64,000 bases of DNA from Isoetes taiwanensis (taxonomy: Eukaryota > Streptophyta > Lycopodiopsida > Isoetales > Isoetaceae), in NCBI GenBank assembly GCA_021234155.1, contig JAJEKV010000014.1, positions 890,949-954,948 of the forward strand, written 5' to 3'. The notes beneath the pieces are model-generated. The model was not told where the DNA came from, did no database searches, and saw only the letters and a program-made list of their open reading frames with translations. The position numbers were made by a program, and so were the translations under genes. Shown here in pieces: positions 10,238 to 22,092 of the stretch (position 1 is its first letter; every line of letters begins with the position of its first letter).

Positions 10238-12833
10238 TTAGTCACTATCTGTTGTTTCAGGACTTTGTGGTGCATCTTTTGTAGAACTGTCTGTAGCCTC
10301 TGTATGAAATTGCTTAAGGCGAAAGCCATTAACCAGAGTAGGTAATGGAGTGTCATCTAACTCGGCCAGTTTGAAAACACTGGGTTGAACAACTTGAATA
10401 ATTTGATAAGGACCAAGCCACCTGAACTTTAACTTGCCCGGAAAATTTTTTTTAACGTGAATCATAAAGAAGAACCAAATCACCTTCTTTGAATGTTTTT
10501 GTCTTAAGATGTTTGTCATGCAACGATTTCTGCAACTGTTGTCCATGAAGAACACGAATGTAAGCATCTCGCCTAAGTTCATCCAACTGTTCCAATTGAT
10601 AAACCCGTTCCTTTAGTGCAGCAGGTGGATTATGGGCTGTAGCAAGTTGGAATCAGAGAGTCGGAAGAATATATTCAAAAGGCATGAGTGCCTCTTGACC
10701 ATAAACCAATTTGAAAGGAGTGTGGCCAGTAGCGATTTTGAACTGGTGTTGTAAGCCCAAAGAACAGTAGGCAACTTGTCTTGCCAATCTGTACGAGAAG
10801 CGTCACAAATTTTCTTGAGAACAGTGATGAGAGTTTTGTTGGTACTTTCAGCCAAGCCATTTCCTTGAGGATAGTAAGGTGTACTCTTCCTGTGCTGGAT
10901 GTGAAGATAATCCGTCAGCGCCTTGATGGTATGATTTACAAAATGCACGCCACAATCACTAACAAGTTTCGTGGGACAACCAAAACGCGTGATGATGTGC
11001 GTGTAGAGAACCTTGGCTGTGCTGGCAGCAGTGTTGTCTGGAAGTGCACAAGCTTCCGCCCATTTGGTAGCATAATCCGTGATGACCAGAATGTAGCGGG
11101 CACGTGTGCCGCGCCGGTGGGTCCATGGGCCCCACAAAGTCCATTCCCCATTTGCTGAAGGAAATTGGCATGGCGACCGGCGTCAATGGAAGAGCGTCAC
11201 AGGCCGTGGGCTTTCCCACACGCTGACAGACATCACACGTGCGAGCATAAGCGTGGGCATCTTTAAAGAGCGTGGGCCAGAAATATCCTGCCAAGAGAAT
11301 TTTGCGTGCCGTGGCGTCACCACTAAAATGACCACCATCAAGCCCGTCATGGGCTTGTCGAACAATATCGGGCACTTCATGAGGGAGGACACAACGACGG
11401 AGGACCAGGTCTTTGCCTCGTTTGTATAAGTGGCCTGCAACCATGGTATAGTCACGGACCTCTCGAAGAAACTGACGGCGACGGGAGCAAAGCTTGTCTG
11501 GAGAGAGCGTCGGATCTTCTGGAGGAAGAGCACCAGTGAGAAGATATTGCTGAAAGTTGTGAAACCAATGGGGCGTGGCCGTGACCAGGAACAATTGAGC
11601 ATCGGGAAAGGCGTCTGAAACACCCGTGGAGGGATCATCCGTGTGAATGCGTGAAAGATAATCAGGCACCACATGAGACTTGCCTGCCTTATGAACAATT
11701 TCGAAGGGAGCGAATTCTTGCAGAAGAAGGACCCAACGAGCAATTCTACCCGTGGGCGTGGCTTTGTTGATCAAATAAAGAAGAGGTTGATGATCAACAA
11801 AGAACTTGATCTGGCTGCCCAACAAATAATGACGGAAACGTTGGACACAAAAAACTAAGCCCAAAGCTTCGCGTTCTGTGGCAGAGTAATTGCGCTCAGC
11901 AGGATTGAGTTTCCGGCTGGCATAACGGATTGGCTTATCCGTATGCTCATCAGAGGCCTGAGAAAGGACATCACCAATTGCAAAGGCAGATACATCAACA
12001 TGAACGTGGAAGGGCTTGTCCCATTGAGGAGGAACAAGGACCGGGGCCTGGGTAAGTAACAGCTTCAACTTCTGAAAGGCAGCTTCTGCTTGGGGAGTCC
12101 AAGCCCAAGTGGATTCATCACCCGTGAGTTTATGAATGGGATCAGCTATGGCTGCAAGTCCAGGAATGAAGGTGGAATAGTAATTAACCTTACCCAGGAA
12201 AGAGCGTGTCTCTTTGATATTAGATGGTGCTTGAGCCTTCAGTACACAACTGATTTTAGCGGGATCCGTGGTGATGCCTTCTTTACTGACCACATGACCC
12301 AACAAAACGCCCGAGGTGACGCAGAAAGTGCATTTCTCAGGATTGAAACTAATGCCAGATTCATCACATTTTTGAAAGACAAGTTCCAACTTTTCCAAGT
12401 GATCATCCATGGAGTTGTAGGTTGAAAAATCATCTTGAAAGATCTGGAGAAAAGGTTTATCCTTCATAAAGTCTTGAAAGACGGAAAGCATGATCCGTTG
12501 AAAGGTTGAAGGAGAGTTTGATAAGCCGAAAGGGACCACCTTGTAGGCAAAAGTGCCCCACGGGGTGGTGAAGGTAGTTTTGAGTTGATTTTCTTGCTTA
12601 ATAGAAATTTGATTGTACCCAGAAAAACCATCCATGAAAGAGTACATCTCATGACCAGCAACTTCTTCAAAGACCTGGTCAGTGAAGGGAAGCGGGAAGT
12701 GATCACGCTCCGTAGCTTGATTGAGTTTTCGGTAGTCCACGCAAACGCAGATCTTACCATTGTGTTTGAGAGCAATGACGATGGGGCTCACCCATTCAGA
12801 GTGTTTGACCTCATAAATCAGGCCAGCAGCCAA
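10238..12833 (-). pseudogene. Element A pol: RT, RNase H, integrase
   Basis: The RT part contains MDGFSGYNQI, VVPFGLSNSPSTFQRIM and the active-site box FQDDF in place of YxDD. RNase H follows (VDVSAFAIGDVLSQ, RNYSATEREALGLVF). Integrase shows the HHCC zinc site (H...GGHF...CDVCQR) and the phrase SKWGMDFVGP. The catalytic-core Asp and Glu contexts are TDYATKW, SDCGVHF and GLAEST. The distal part (10238-10582) has FPGKLKFRWLGPYQI and VNGFRLKQF, the integrase C-terminal fold typical of Athila/Tat, without a chromodomain. In life this is the polyprotein that copies and inserts the element. Broken. Confidence 0.9.
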
Positions 12834-13084
12834 GAGTTTGTCAATTTCAGCCTTGACGCGGTCACGGTAATTTGGGTTGAGCCTGTACTGTCATTGCTAG
12901 ATGGGGCGTGCATCAGGTTTGGTAGGAATGGTGAGTTCCCCCAACTCTTTTTTGATACCACGAAGGTCTTTATAGCTCCAAGCAAAAATATGTTTAAACT
13001 TTTTGAACAGCGTCACGGCGCGTGCTTTATAGGTAGATGGAAGTTTAGCAGCTAAACGGACTGGTTGATTGTTACCAATGTCCA

Positions 13085-14050
13085 CTATTTCCACCTCGGG
13101 AGTTTGAATATGAGGAACAACCTCCGTGTCCTGAACGTGATGAGCAGGGGGTGAAGCATGACAGGAGGAGCAGCATTTTGAGTAGTGAAGAAAAAAGGCT
13201 GCTGAGTGTCATCAAGCAAGGGTTGCTTCATGACGGCATTAACATCAACAGTCTTCGAAGAAGGGGTGCTATCTGAAAAATGATCAAGACATTGAATGCG
13301 ATTACAGGAAGCCAGGTACGGGACCAAGAGAGCAGCCACAGCCTGGTCCTGATCCAGCGTCATCTCCCCCCAAGGATCAGCATACTCCAGGTAGGAGGAA
13401 AGAAGCAGACCCGCGGGTGGAGCTTGAACATGATAAATATTTTGTGCTTCTTCAGAGTCAGTGTCTGAGATGGAAGGTTCTGCATGCTCGACAGAGATCA
13501 ATTTGCCAGTTTCCAGATCCATTGTGGCATTGAGATGTCCATCAGTGATAACAAGTTGGTCCGTGGCCCAGTAATGAATACTCTTAGCCTGGCGGAGAAA
13601 AGGTCTTCCAACCAGCATTTCATAATCACCAGGATCTTCTCCAGCTTTCCAAACACCAAATTCCAAGGGGAATTTGAGATCACCAATGCTGATATGGAGA
13701 AGAGGAGTGACACCTTGAGGGCGCGTGATATGGCCATTGGCCAACTTGATGTCATAAGGGGCACGATATAATTGTTTGATGCCCAATTGCTTTCAGAGCT
13801 TATCAGTAATAAGATTGACGGCACTACCACCATCAATTTGGACATGATTGACTTGCTGATTGCCCACCGTGGCGTGCACCGTGGGTGTTGAGGTCGCAAC
13901 AGCTTTTACCAGAACCGTGGGAAGAGGTAACTGATCTTTAAGAGCCGGACAGAGTTTCAAAATGGTGGCCAGGCTCAAAGGAATCTTGATCTTGGCAAGT
14001 TCTTCCTGAAGTTCCAGAGGAACATGAGAAAAGGGGTCCGCCGGATCCAA
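13085..14050 (-). pseudogene. Element A protease region
   Basis: Contains VQIDGGSAVNLI, the retroviral-type aspartic protease motif in the D-G-G-S form common in Athila/Tat elements. It is followed by LPLEFGVW-like beta segments and the phrase MLVGRPFLRQ. The region lies between the gag zinc knuckle and RT, as expected. Broken. Confidence 0.75.
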
Positions 14051-14170
14051 TGGAGCTGGAGTCTGTGGTAAAGAAGCGGAGACTTCTTTGAGAAGCTCTA
14101 CCTCAACAGCAATATTTGGATACGGCTGAGAGCAGGCGCTGGTGGATGATGACGGCGCTGCCTGACACTG

Positions 14171-15600
14171 CTAAGCTCGAGCGGTGGCGTGAACATTGGC
14201 CAAGGTGCGACCTTCCGCAGCCTGCATGAGTTTCAGAATACTTTGTCTCACTTTGGGCATGACGTGAGGCATGAGTTTGTCAAGATCAGGTGCGAAGTGA
14301 ACTTTTTTATCATCTTCATGAGGGACTGTTTCCACAGCAAAAGCGGGTTGCGTGTCGTGAGGGATGATGGTCAAAGGACGTGAAGCCCGTGTGTGATGTG
14401 AGACTAGACCAACCCAATTGGACTGCTGGACTGGAGGGTTGAGAGCCTGATAAATCTCCTCTTGAGCTTGTTGATCCATAGGATTGGAGGTAGATGCAAC
14501 TTGCTGAGGGCGCTGTTGTTGAGGCGGCCGTGGTGGCTTCCTTAAAACAGGGCGGGGGCCTTGTTTACCGTTGGCCACCCACAGTTGATAAGCCGTGAGG
14601 CGTACAGAAGCGGGCTGAGTTGAGCCTGGAAGTTGGACTTGAACTTGAGGAAGTTGAGGACATGCCGTGGTGGTGTGACCCCATTCATGACAATCATAAC
14701 ATTGAGCCTTTGAAGGATCAAAGAGAGGACGGTTGCCTTGTCCCCGTGGCTGCTGAGAGTGCTGCGTTTGTTGATACTGCTGAGGTTATTGAGTTCGATA
14801 TTGCAGAGGCTGATATGACTGTTGTTGTTGAGGCGTGGTCTGGACTTGAAAGACCATTTTATTCCGGAAAGGTGTAGGATGAGAACGAGTGCATTCCTCG
14901 GTGGCGTGATTGCACATATTGCACCTTTTACAGTGAGGAGGTCCATTGGAGGAGTTGCATTCATTTGCCAGATGACCCTGATATTTACAAATATTACACC
15001 AGATCTGTGAGCGTTGTGGATTTGTTTGCTGAGGCTGAACAGAATTCTGTGGAACCATGACGGGGGGCATGAAAGGGAGTTCCGTGAGAGCAACACCTCG
15101 AGAGGAAACATTGACCGAGTGATTGACCAATTCAATGGTCTGCTCCAGAGACTTTGGACGCAGGTATTCGGTCATGAGGCGAATGGCAGGAGGAAGGCCC
15201 TGCAGAAACCAGACAAGAATCTGGCTTTGCGTGGGGTACTCCTGGAGTTTACTAACAAGAATGTGTAGACGGTCCGCAAAATCCCTGGCTGACTCCGTGG
15301 GCTCTTGCTGGAGGTCATTGAGTTGCTTGAGAAGAAGTTGATCATCATCAGTAATACCATAATGAGAAAGGAAGGCAGTTTTCATTTCATGCCAACTTTG
15401 TTTCTAGTGACTTTTGTTGGCCATTAACCATTGATGAGGGGCGCCTCGTAGCGTGGTCGAAAAGATATGAAATTTGAGTTGTGGTTGCGCATGACCATTC
15501 AGAATGGCCAAGGCTTCGAATTCCTCCATATGGGCTTGAGCACTCTGATCCAGAGGTTTGCCTTTAGTGTTGCCAAAAGTTGGATAAGTCAGCTTCAAAT
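14171..15600 (-). pseudogene. Element A gag with zinc knuckle
   Basis: The upstream part reads as a plant retrotransposon Gag core (FSTTLRGAPHQWLMA, then LQQEPTESARDFADRL). Downstream is a CCHC knuckle, C-x2-C-x4-H-x4-C (CNICKYQGHLANEC), followed by a second Cys/His cluster (CKRCNMCNHATEEC). Gln-rich linkers surround the knuckle. It forms the nucleocapsid-like core of the particle in related elements. The leader-side sequence up to 16271 is Pro/Ser-rich and not assigned. Broken. Confidence 0.8.
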
Positions 15601-16271
15601 TATTAGTGGGAGAGGAAGGTGGAACTTGAGCATAGACAGGTGGATTTGGTGGAGGATATGCAGAAGCATAGAGAGGTGGAACAGCCTGGGGCTGAGAGCA
15701 TGGAGGTGGTACTGAAAAACCCAGTGGTCCAAAGAAAGTAGTATCAGGTGGGGAAGGATCATGAGAGCCCTCCTCATTAGGCTTGAGATCAGTGGTTTGG
15801 TAAACAGGAAGAGCGTGCTGAAAGGAGGGAGAAGACTCAAAATTGCGAACGGGGGAGGGCCAAAGGACACTTGATGGTAGCCCATCCCAAACAGGAGGTG
15901 AAGAAGGTTGTGATGGATCGCCGAGGGGTGTGGCCTGAAGGGATATGGATATAGGTGCTCATAGGAGTCTGGAAATAGTGAGGCGTGGGCTGAACAGGTG
16001 TATGTTGTGGAGATTGAGGTTGTGAACAATGGCGACACACAGGGGGAGACCCTAGTCGAGAATGAGCACGAGGGGTAGGAGGTGCCGACGAGCTCGGAGC
16101 CCCGACACGACCGCCCTCAATGTCATAAGCAAGATCATACATATCCCGAACAGCCTGGCCGTTGATGGCGCCCACGAGCCAGCCGTTTGGCAAAGAAGTT
16201 CTTCAGGAGTGAAACCGCGAAATAACATGAGGGAGAGAAAAGAAAGATCAGACCCGGCAGTGGCGACCTCC

Positions 16272-16846
16272 TGCAAGACAGCCCTCTGTGAGGACCCTTG
16301 GATCTAACAGGAGAATCCGGGGACTATGTCACGCGGGATTTGCAAAAAGAACCAAGAAAAAGAGAAGAGAAAGCAAAGAGAACAATGAAATCACAATAAT
16401 GAGAACAACATCCTTGATGTCAATGAAGATACATGAGCTCTTTAATCGAGAGAAAACTGGCGAAGTGAGACAAGACTCAAAACTCATCTAAAACTCATGT
16501 GCTAACTCTACTCATATATATAGTACAATGGCCTTTGGCCCAATATAGACACTCGACCGATTTCGGTTTAACTTCTCGGAAGGGGCCCTGATTCTGCAGG
16601 AATGCTTGCGGTGCCTCTTGAAATGCTCAAATCACCGACGCCGACGCTTGACGCAGCAAAGGACGGGTCGCCACTTGTCTCGAAGCCTCCTCTTGACGGC
16701 AAAGCGGGCCTTTGACCGCGTGGGTCTCTGCTTGGTCTTCTGCTGGGCCTTTGACGACCGACTGTGCTCGGGTTGTGGATCCTTGGCCTTGACTTGGTCC
16801 GTCAGATGCATGAATAGTCCCGTACCAAAGGCGCATAAGACTAACA
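16272..16846 (-). repeat. Element A 5' LTR
   Basis: Direct copy of 5317-5881. The first roughly 270 bp are almost identical to the other LTR; the GC-rich rest is noticeably more different. A TATA-like 'catatatatagtac' lies near 16513-16527 in both copies. Confidence 0.85.
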
Positions 16847-17204
16847 TATACCAAAAGGGGGAGGGGAAGGGGAAGGGGGGGTGTAAAGCAAAAAAAAGAA
16901 TTGAATTGAATGGGTTTTTATCGCTCACGAAGGCCAATAGACATAGCCTATCAGAAGGATTGCACTGAGGATGTGCATAATTTAATGATCGTCTCCTCTA
17001 GGTGCCAACTAGGAGTCGTCATTGTTAGCATTGCCAACATTTGTATCAAAATGCCCGGTACATCGTATTTAGTGGAATTGCTCGGTGTAAGATGCTGCAT
17101 GAGAGCTGGTGGTCCAACCTCTTGATGCTCGTTTTCCGGTGAGTTTAAATGCCTTGATCTGCCAGAGGGCTCTTCAGACGTTATTGACTCCTCTAGCACA
17201 ACAC
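16847..17204. other. Short spacer with G-rich purine tract
   Basis: 16856-16880 is a run of G and A (agggggaggggaaggggaag). No gene is seen. It probably includes the 3' part of the CACTA element, but I see no CACTA-type terminal repeat. Confidence 0.4.
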
Positions 17205-17681
17205 CTAGGAATATTGGGCGTCCCCTCGGTGTAGTTTGTATGATAAACCACCATGTTGGGTCTTGTCGATCTGTAAAGAAAAAAATTTGGTCAAAGAAGC
17301 TGGACGTGAGATTGATATTGATGGTCTAAATTTTGAAGTTGGATATGTATATGTGTGTACCTGTTCACAGTTGTCTGGAAGAACAAGCGTCTCACTACCA
17401 GGGTATAGTTTGCTAGAGTTGACAGCGAAAAAGCCACTTGTTCTATCATACTTTACTGTAGGCCTGGCCCCCCTTAATTGAAGGCCAAACCAATCGACAT
17501 CGAATATGAAGGTCTTGAAATTGCCACCAACATCCACCTCCATTATAGTCTTTAACTTCCCGACCCAATCACAGGTGGCTTCCTGACGATTACGATCGGC
17601 AACACTTGATTGAAACTCCATCGTGAATGATGCCATGACTCCGCAGTCACAAGTCTTCCTGTGTATGTCAAGAGAACTCAC
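17205..17681 (-). pseudogene. CACTA-associated DUF4216-like segment
   Basis: The protein includes FKTFIFDVDWFGLQLRG, then FFAVNSSKLYPGSETLVLPDN and CEQVHTYTYP. This is the arrangement of DUF4216, a domain of unknown function found at the C-terminal end of plant CACTA transposase polyproteins, where a conserved Asp-Trp core is followed by the 'A.QA.QVFYV.D' strand. It lies downstream of DUF4218 on the same strand, matching the usual order TNP2, DUF4218, DUF4216. The reading is split from its neighbours, either by introns or by decay. Confidence 0.65.
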
Positions 17682-17973
17682 ACGATAATGGGTCCCATGC
17701 CACCATATCGAGGAGTAAGATATATACTGTCAAAAGCACCATTAACGTCAATAGATACAATAACATCAAAAGAAAATACTCGATTTCGACATCAACATAA
17801 TTTGTTGCAACTACGTTTTTCATGACACCTTGTGCATATGCCCATTCCGTAGCTGTAATATACTCCCCCTTGTAATATGCATCGGTCATAGCCTGTAGTA
17901 CCCATTGTCTTTCCATCTTGTCCGGCAAGGGTTCATATCCATCAGGGTACGAGGCTCGTCTATTATGTCGTCT

Positions 17974-18564
17974 CTATTCATGCCTCTTCTCTTCCATTTC
18001 TTCCTTTGCATTCTCATAACGAGCAATCCATTTTGCCATTGGTGCCGAATTGTAAAGAAGAAATTGATTAACCTTATTGATAATATCAGGCGGAAATGAC
18101 TTCTGCATACCATTGCCATCTGGCACTACCCCCACAATCTTCTCGTCCCCTTCATCACTCCATAAGCGAGGTGCATCTGGATGTACGACGGAAATATATT
18201 CCATCATATAGAAAAGTGACTCTTTCGCAAGCCACCCCTCTGCCATACTACCTTCAGGACGTGCTCTTTGACGCACCATATCCTTCAACACCTTCATAAA
18301 CCGTTCCAAGAAAAACATCCATCTCGCATGTACAGTTCCCGCGAGCTCCACTTCCTCAATAAGATGTACCAAAAGATGGGTTTGACTGTCAAGAAAGCTC
18401 GTAGGAAACTCTTTCTCCAACAAGCAACATGCCTCTGCCATTTTCACTTTCATCTCTTCAATTTCGTCTTTCGGTATAGTTTTTTTACACATCCACCTAT
18501 GAGGTCCAAAAAAAAAAAAAAAAAAAAAAAAACTTAGCCACAAATAAAATAGACGGGGGACCAC
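17974..18564 (-). pseudogene. CACTA-associated DUF4218 segment
   Basis: Contains EACCLLEKEFPTSFLDSQTH, LLVHLIEEVELAGTVHARWM and FLERFMKVLKDMVRQRARPE. These match the DUF4218 pattern, in which an 'F.P.FFD.M.HL..HL..E....GPV..RWMYP.ER....LK..V.N.ARPEG' core follows TNP2. A short run of 22 A (18511-18532) lies at its 5' side. It is a domain of the CACTA transposase protein with no known separate enzyme role. Confidence 0.85.
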
Positions 18565-18757
18565 TAAATCAACATGGGTAACAACCTTATGACCTTTGAT
18601 AGGGCACTTATTGCCTCCAAGGGTCCCTTGTCTAAAACTCCCCTAAAGGTCAGGGGCATGAAGAACTGCATGATCCAAACACCAAATATAAGTATGGGTT
18701 ACATTTAATAGTAGTGCATATATGTGGACTCCAATTGCTTACATGCAAGAACTTATG

Positions 18758-19936
18758 CTAGTCATGGGACTTTAAACCAGTCAGCTCCCCAATACTTGTG
18801 AATGAGGTTCGCAATGATTGCATATAACCAGTTGGTGTTCTAAGGGCCCTTAAATCATCATAAATAGCTCGATGGTCAGCCCTAGCAATAACCCATTTTG
18901 CCGAAGGAACTGGTTGCCCTCCACCTCGGATCCATGCCTCTTTCTTTGTATTACTTACCTTAAGGTCCATCATGGCATTTGTTGTGTCTTTTTGACCAAA
19001 TACATGCTTCCATAAAGAGTTTTCCACGTTCTTGAAGATATGCATCGGGTCTAAAAGGTGTTGAATCAATAGGTCAGTCCAATATGGTAGTCTATAAAAA
19101 ACAGACTTCCTTTTCATATTGGCAGTAAAGACTTCCTCCTCCGCGGCTTCCTCGCCACCACTGTATAATTCCTCATCCTCACTGTCTAGGTCGGCTACGA
19201 CTTCCTCAGCTGCAGGTGCCCCCCTGCGGATTTCCCCTTGCGGATTTCCCCCCTCTTCCTTCTTATCCCAATGCTCACCCCATTCTCGTATGGTAATTCT
19301 GCTTGGTGATTCTGTATAGTCTACAATGCCACCGAATTGTGCACGCTGCTTTCTGAAGGGGTGCGTGAGCGGAAAATACTTCCTAAAATCCTTGTATACT
19401 ACTTTCTTCAGATGCTTAGAGTGACGGTGCTGCAACTTTTCCCCACATATCATGCAAGGGAAGTGCCCCGATGTCTTAAACCCAGACCACTCGGCAAACC
19501 CAAGAAAGTCATGCATAGTCCACAATAGTATACCTCTAAGGTTAAAAACATCATTTTTATGTGCATCGTAGACCTGAATACCTGTGTTCCACAAGGGCAG
19601 TAACTCATCCACAATTATTCTTAGGTACACATCTAAATTACTTGGTTTTTTCTTCCCAGGTATCAATAAAGTCATAATAATGTGCCCACTCTTCATCAAC
19701 AACCATGGGGGTATATTGTAGTTAACTAGCATCACTGGCCATGTAGACCATGCAGTCGATTGTATACCATATGGGTTTATGCCATCGGTGGCCAGTCCCA
19801 AACGCACGTTACGTGGTTCTTTTCCAAAGTCAGGCCATGTCGCATCGACATGCTTCCAAGCTGCACTGTCGCTCGGGACTCGCATCACATAATCACTAGA
19901 TGCATGTGTAGCCGTGAAGTCCATTAGGCTAGCCAA
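18758..19936 (-). CDS. TNP2-type CACTA transposase, central part
   Basis: A 392-residue open stretch of the TNP2 family (DDE-type DNA transposase of En/Spm). Markers: LGLATDGINPYG with the first catalytic Asp at residue 51, WPVMLVNYNIPPWLLMK, then IPGKKKPSNLDVYLRIIVDE, TMHDFLGFAEWSG, the cysteine pair CMICG, and LLDPMHIFKNVENSLWKHVF near the end. The Glu/Asp-rich stretch at about residues 240-275 is variable in the family. The protein recognises element ends and cuts them for cut-and-paste movement. It is one exon or fragment of a longer gene: the N-terminal part lies at 19987-20790 and DUF4218 and DUF4216 lie downstream on the same strand. The full-length enzyme looks incomplete here. Confidence 0.88.
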   Translation of the reverse strand: MASLMDFTATHASSDYVMRVPSDSAAWKHVDATWPDFGKEPRNVRLGLATDGINPYGIQSTAWSTWPVMLVNYNIPPWLLMKSGHIIMTLLIPGKKKPSNLDVYLRIIVDELLPLWNTGIQVYDAHKNDVFNLRGILLWTMHDFLGFAEWSGFKTSGHFPCMICGEKLQHRHSKHLKKVVYKDFRKYFPLTHPFRKQRAQFGGIVDYTESPSRITIREWGEHWDKKEEGGNPQGEIRRGAPAAEEVVADLDSEDEELYSGGEEAAEEEVFTANMKRKSVFYRLPYWTDLLIQHLLDPMHIFKNVENSLWKHVFGQKDTTNAMMDLKVSNTKKEAWIRGGGQPVPSAKWVIARADHRAIYDDLRALRTPTGYMQSLRTSFTSIGELTGLKSHD

Positions 19937-19986
19937 TCACTTGCAACGGAACATCAGCTTTAACCTATATAATATATTAGAATAAA

Positions 19987-20391
19987 TTATAGGCAACATA
20001 TATAAGTACTGAAAATAAATGAATCTATAACTATTTGTGAGAAGTGGTGATGCATATACCTTGGGATTATTGGAAAGTGTCGAATAACCTTCTGAGGTAC
20101 CGTTTTTCCCTTTAGGTCATTCCTGTATCTCGGTGCATTACATACGAGACAATGAGTGGACTTTTCATGCTTGACAGGGGGGTAGAAGATCATATGACAA
20201 TCATTTGGACATGCATGTATGACTTTATAACCAAGGCCGGTCGCTTGAATCATTTTCTTAACTTGAGATCTGTCGGTAGGCATATTGTTCTTCTCTGGAA
20301 GGATATTTCGTGCAATAACCTGCGCATCTAAGAGTGGTAAGATAAAAGATGGAGATGGTGGTAAGATAGAAAGACTTGATAAGTATGTCAC
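19987..20391 (-). CDS. TNP2 transposase, N-terminal part
   Basis: Contains NILPEKNNMPTDRSQVKKMI, LGYKVIHACPNDCHMIFYPP, a Cys pair (THCLVCNAPRYRND) and the phrase VIRHFPIIPRYMHHHFSQIV. These match the start of TNP2, where 'aCpNDC.LY' and 'CP.C...RY' precede 'RYFPl.PRL'. It ends about 50 bp before the central exon, so a short intron or a frame change separates them. Confidence 0.85.
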   Translation of the reverse strand: MTYLSSLSILPPSPSFILPLLDAQVIARNILPEKNNMPTDRSQVKKMIQATGLGYKVIHACPNDCHMIFYPPVKHEKSTHCLVCNAPRYRNDLKGKTVPQKVIRHFPIIPRYMHHHFSQIVIDSFIFSTYICCL

Positions 20392-20790
20392 CTCAATAGA
20401 GCAGAGACACTAGCATTGCTCCACTTGAACTTGGTTTGGAGATTGAGAATTAGCAGGCACGCCGACGAACGAGAGGTTCGAGACGCAGGAAATAACTGCG
20501 TTTCTGCTTCGATAACAATAGGGTCATCGTCAGTACGACCAATCCTCGAAGAGTATCCCACATCTTCTACCATGTCCTCTCCAACACCATCCTCGACATC
20601 ATCTAAATCAATATCAGGTAATTCTTGAAGAGCGTGCAACATATCGAGCATCGGCTCGTCACGAAAGACTTCGTTCTCAGGTTCGTCAATAGGTTCATCC
20701 TCTTCATATTGATCGTATGCAATATCTTCATATTGGTGCGCTCTGGCTTGAAATTCACGACGATAGGTTTCCCTTTGCCTATAACATAGA
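20388..20790 (-). CDS. Acidic leader of the TNP2 gene
   Basis: After a likely acceptor (TATAG) near 20782 the minus strand reads RQRETYRREFQARAHQYEDI, then a strongly Asp/Glu-rich stretch, and ends with LQTKFKWSNASVSALL. That last motif resembles the segment before the TNP2 core where the family has 'L...KYL.GCSN.SF..LL.L'. The acidic stretch is typical of CACTA N-terminal regions. Likely the first TNP2 exon, or one joined to the upstream SET-like frame. Confidence 0.55.
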
Positions 20791-20988
20791 ACTAATGGAT
20801 TGGGATGGAGACCGCTATGAATGAGTTCATTAAACAGGAGTAACGTATTAAACATCATGTCAAATAATGTAATAAGTATAAAATACATACAACCATCTGC
20901 ATAGACTCATGAATGACAAAAAACATATTTAAAAAAAAAATGCTCTTTATTCCTTTTTTTTTTAGTACAACAATACTATTGTTCCATC

Positions 20989-21301
20989 TCAAATGGGAGA
21001 CTGAGGTCTATCATAGCGATAGTTGATAAATAACTCATCTCTAATGTTTATGCTTTTAATAGCACACACCATGATAAATCTGCCTTTTACATATCTTGTA
21101 AAAAAATCTTCCTCCCCTCCTTGACACTCTAAAAATTCACAATTGCATCGGCTCCACGGTTAGTCAATAGAACTGATGATGAACCCCGCAATATTGCCAT
21201 GAACCCACGGCCGACCATCAATAAACTTCAACTCCTCATCACATGCCCCCACATTTATCGGCCCAGCGACATTGGAATTCATTCCATAAATCCTCATCTG
21301 T
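20989..21301 (-). pseudogene. SET-like domain, C-terminal half (split by element B)
   Basis: Reading on the minus strand from the element B boundary, the frame shows FIDGRPWVHGNIAGFIISS, a degenerate form of the SET motif 'D....GN.ARF.NHSC'. One in-frame TAA follows at the SSID position, then RCNCEFLEC and finally GRFIMVCAIKSINIRDELF followed by INYRYD, matching the SET ending 'R....A.R.I..GEEL..DY'. The frame ends at a TGA (20989-20991). SET proteins normally methylate lysines; the classical NHSC box is not intact, so activity is doubtful. It ends about 200 bp upstream of the TNP2 leader on the same strand. Confidence 0.62.
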
Positions 21302-21424
21302 TGTGGCGTTCCAAAGTTTTTATACGGTATCATGTATAAACATCTTACGACCGTCACCCGAGAAAGATGTACGCCACCATGGGGTATTGTAACCTAGGGG
21401 GTTGACCTAAAAGGGATTAAATTA
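21302..21424 (+). repeat. Element B 5' LTR, first part
   Basis: Starts TGTGGCGTTCC and matches the start of the 3' LTR at 47353 (shared 'tatacggtat', 'gtcaccc', 'tacgccaccatggggtattg', 'ttgacctaaaagggattaaa'). Homology stops at 21424, before about 135 bp of unassigned sequence and the pyrimidine tract. Confidence 0.8.
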
Positions 21425-21559
21425 AGGACTAGTAATGGTGCCAGCGTTCTTTGGTATAAGTTAAGGAAGGCTATGCGGAGGGAAACATGTTCAGCTCAAC
21501 TCCTTTTCATAAATCTTAGATAATAGAAATTAAGCCCAATGTTCTTTGGGCTATAAGAG

Positions 21560-22060
21560 GTTTTTGTGCATGAGTATTTTTTCCCTTTCTCTTTGCCTTT
21601 TGCTCTAGCACATTTCCCTTTTTTTTTCATTTCATTTTTCCATTTTCCTACACATTTTTCTTTTTTTTTTTCCCTACACATTTTCTTTTTTTTTTCCTTT
21701 TTTCTTTTCCCCTTTTCTTTTTATCCCGCTTTTCCCTTCCCCCTTTCATCTTCCTATATTGCTTATTCTTCCTTTTTCCCCTTTTACATTTTTTTTTTTA
21801 AAGTAAAACCTTCTTTTTTTATCCTTTTCCAGAACCTTCCCCTTTTTTTTTCTGATTTTTAATACATTTATTATTATTTTTATCCCTTTTCCTTCCCTTT
21901 CCTTCCTTTTCCTTTTCCCTTTCCCTTTTTTTTTTTTCCTTCTTTTTTCCCATGCCCTTCCCTTTTTCCACCTTTTTATGTTCCTTTTCTTTTCCCTTTT
22001 CCCATGCCCTTTTTTCTTTTTTATGTCCATTTTCTTCTTTTCCCCTTCTCCTTTTCCTTT

Positions 22061-22092
<32 letters not shown>

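Larger units (their letters stand above)
5317..16846 (-). mobile_element. Element A: Athila/Tat-like Ty3/gypsy LTR retrotransposon (fossil)
   Basis: Two direct LTRs of about 570 bp bound 10.4 kb of internal DNA. On the minus strand the order is 5' LTR (right), gag with a zinc knuckle, protease, RT, RNase H, integrase, a long extra region, polypurine tract, 3' LTR (left). RT and integrase residues and the lack of a chromodomain point to the Athila/Tat branch, where extra frames between pol and the 3' LTR are known. One LTR half is almost identical between copies while the GC-rich half differs more. I could not recognise a primer-binding site or a matching 5-bp target duplication. The element is broken, with at least half a dozen breaks, and carries a MITE. 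Likely moderately young. Confidence 0.9.

Noticed and set aside
18268-18537. Plus-strand frame ending in poly-Lys across the CACTA genes
   Set aside because: Opposite strand of DUF4218 with an A22 run; no independent support.
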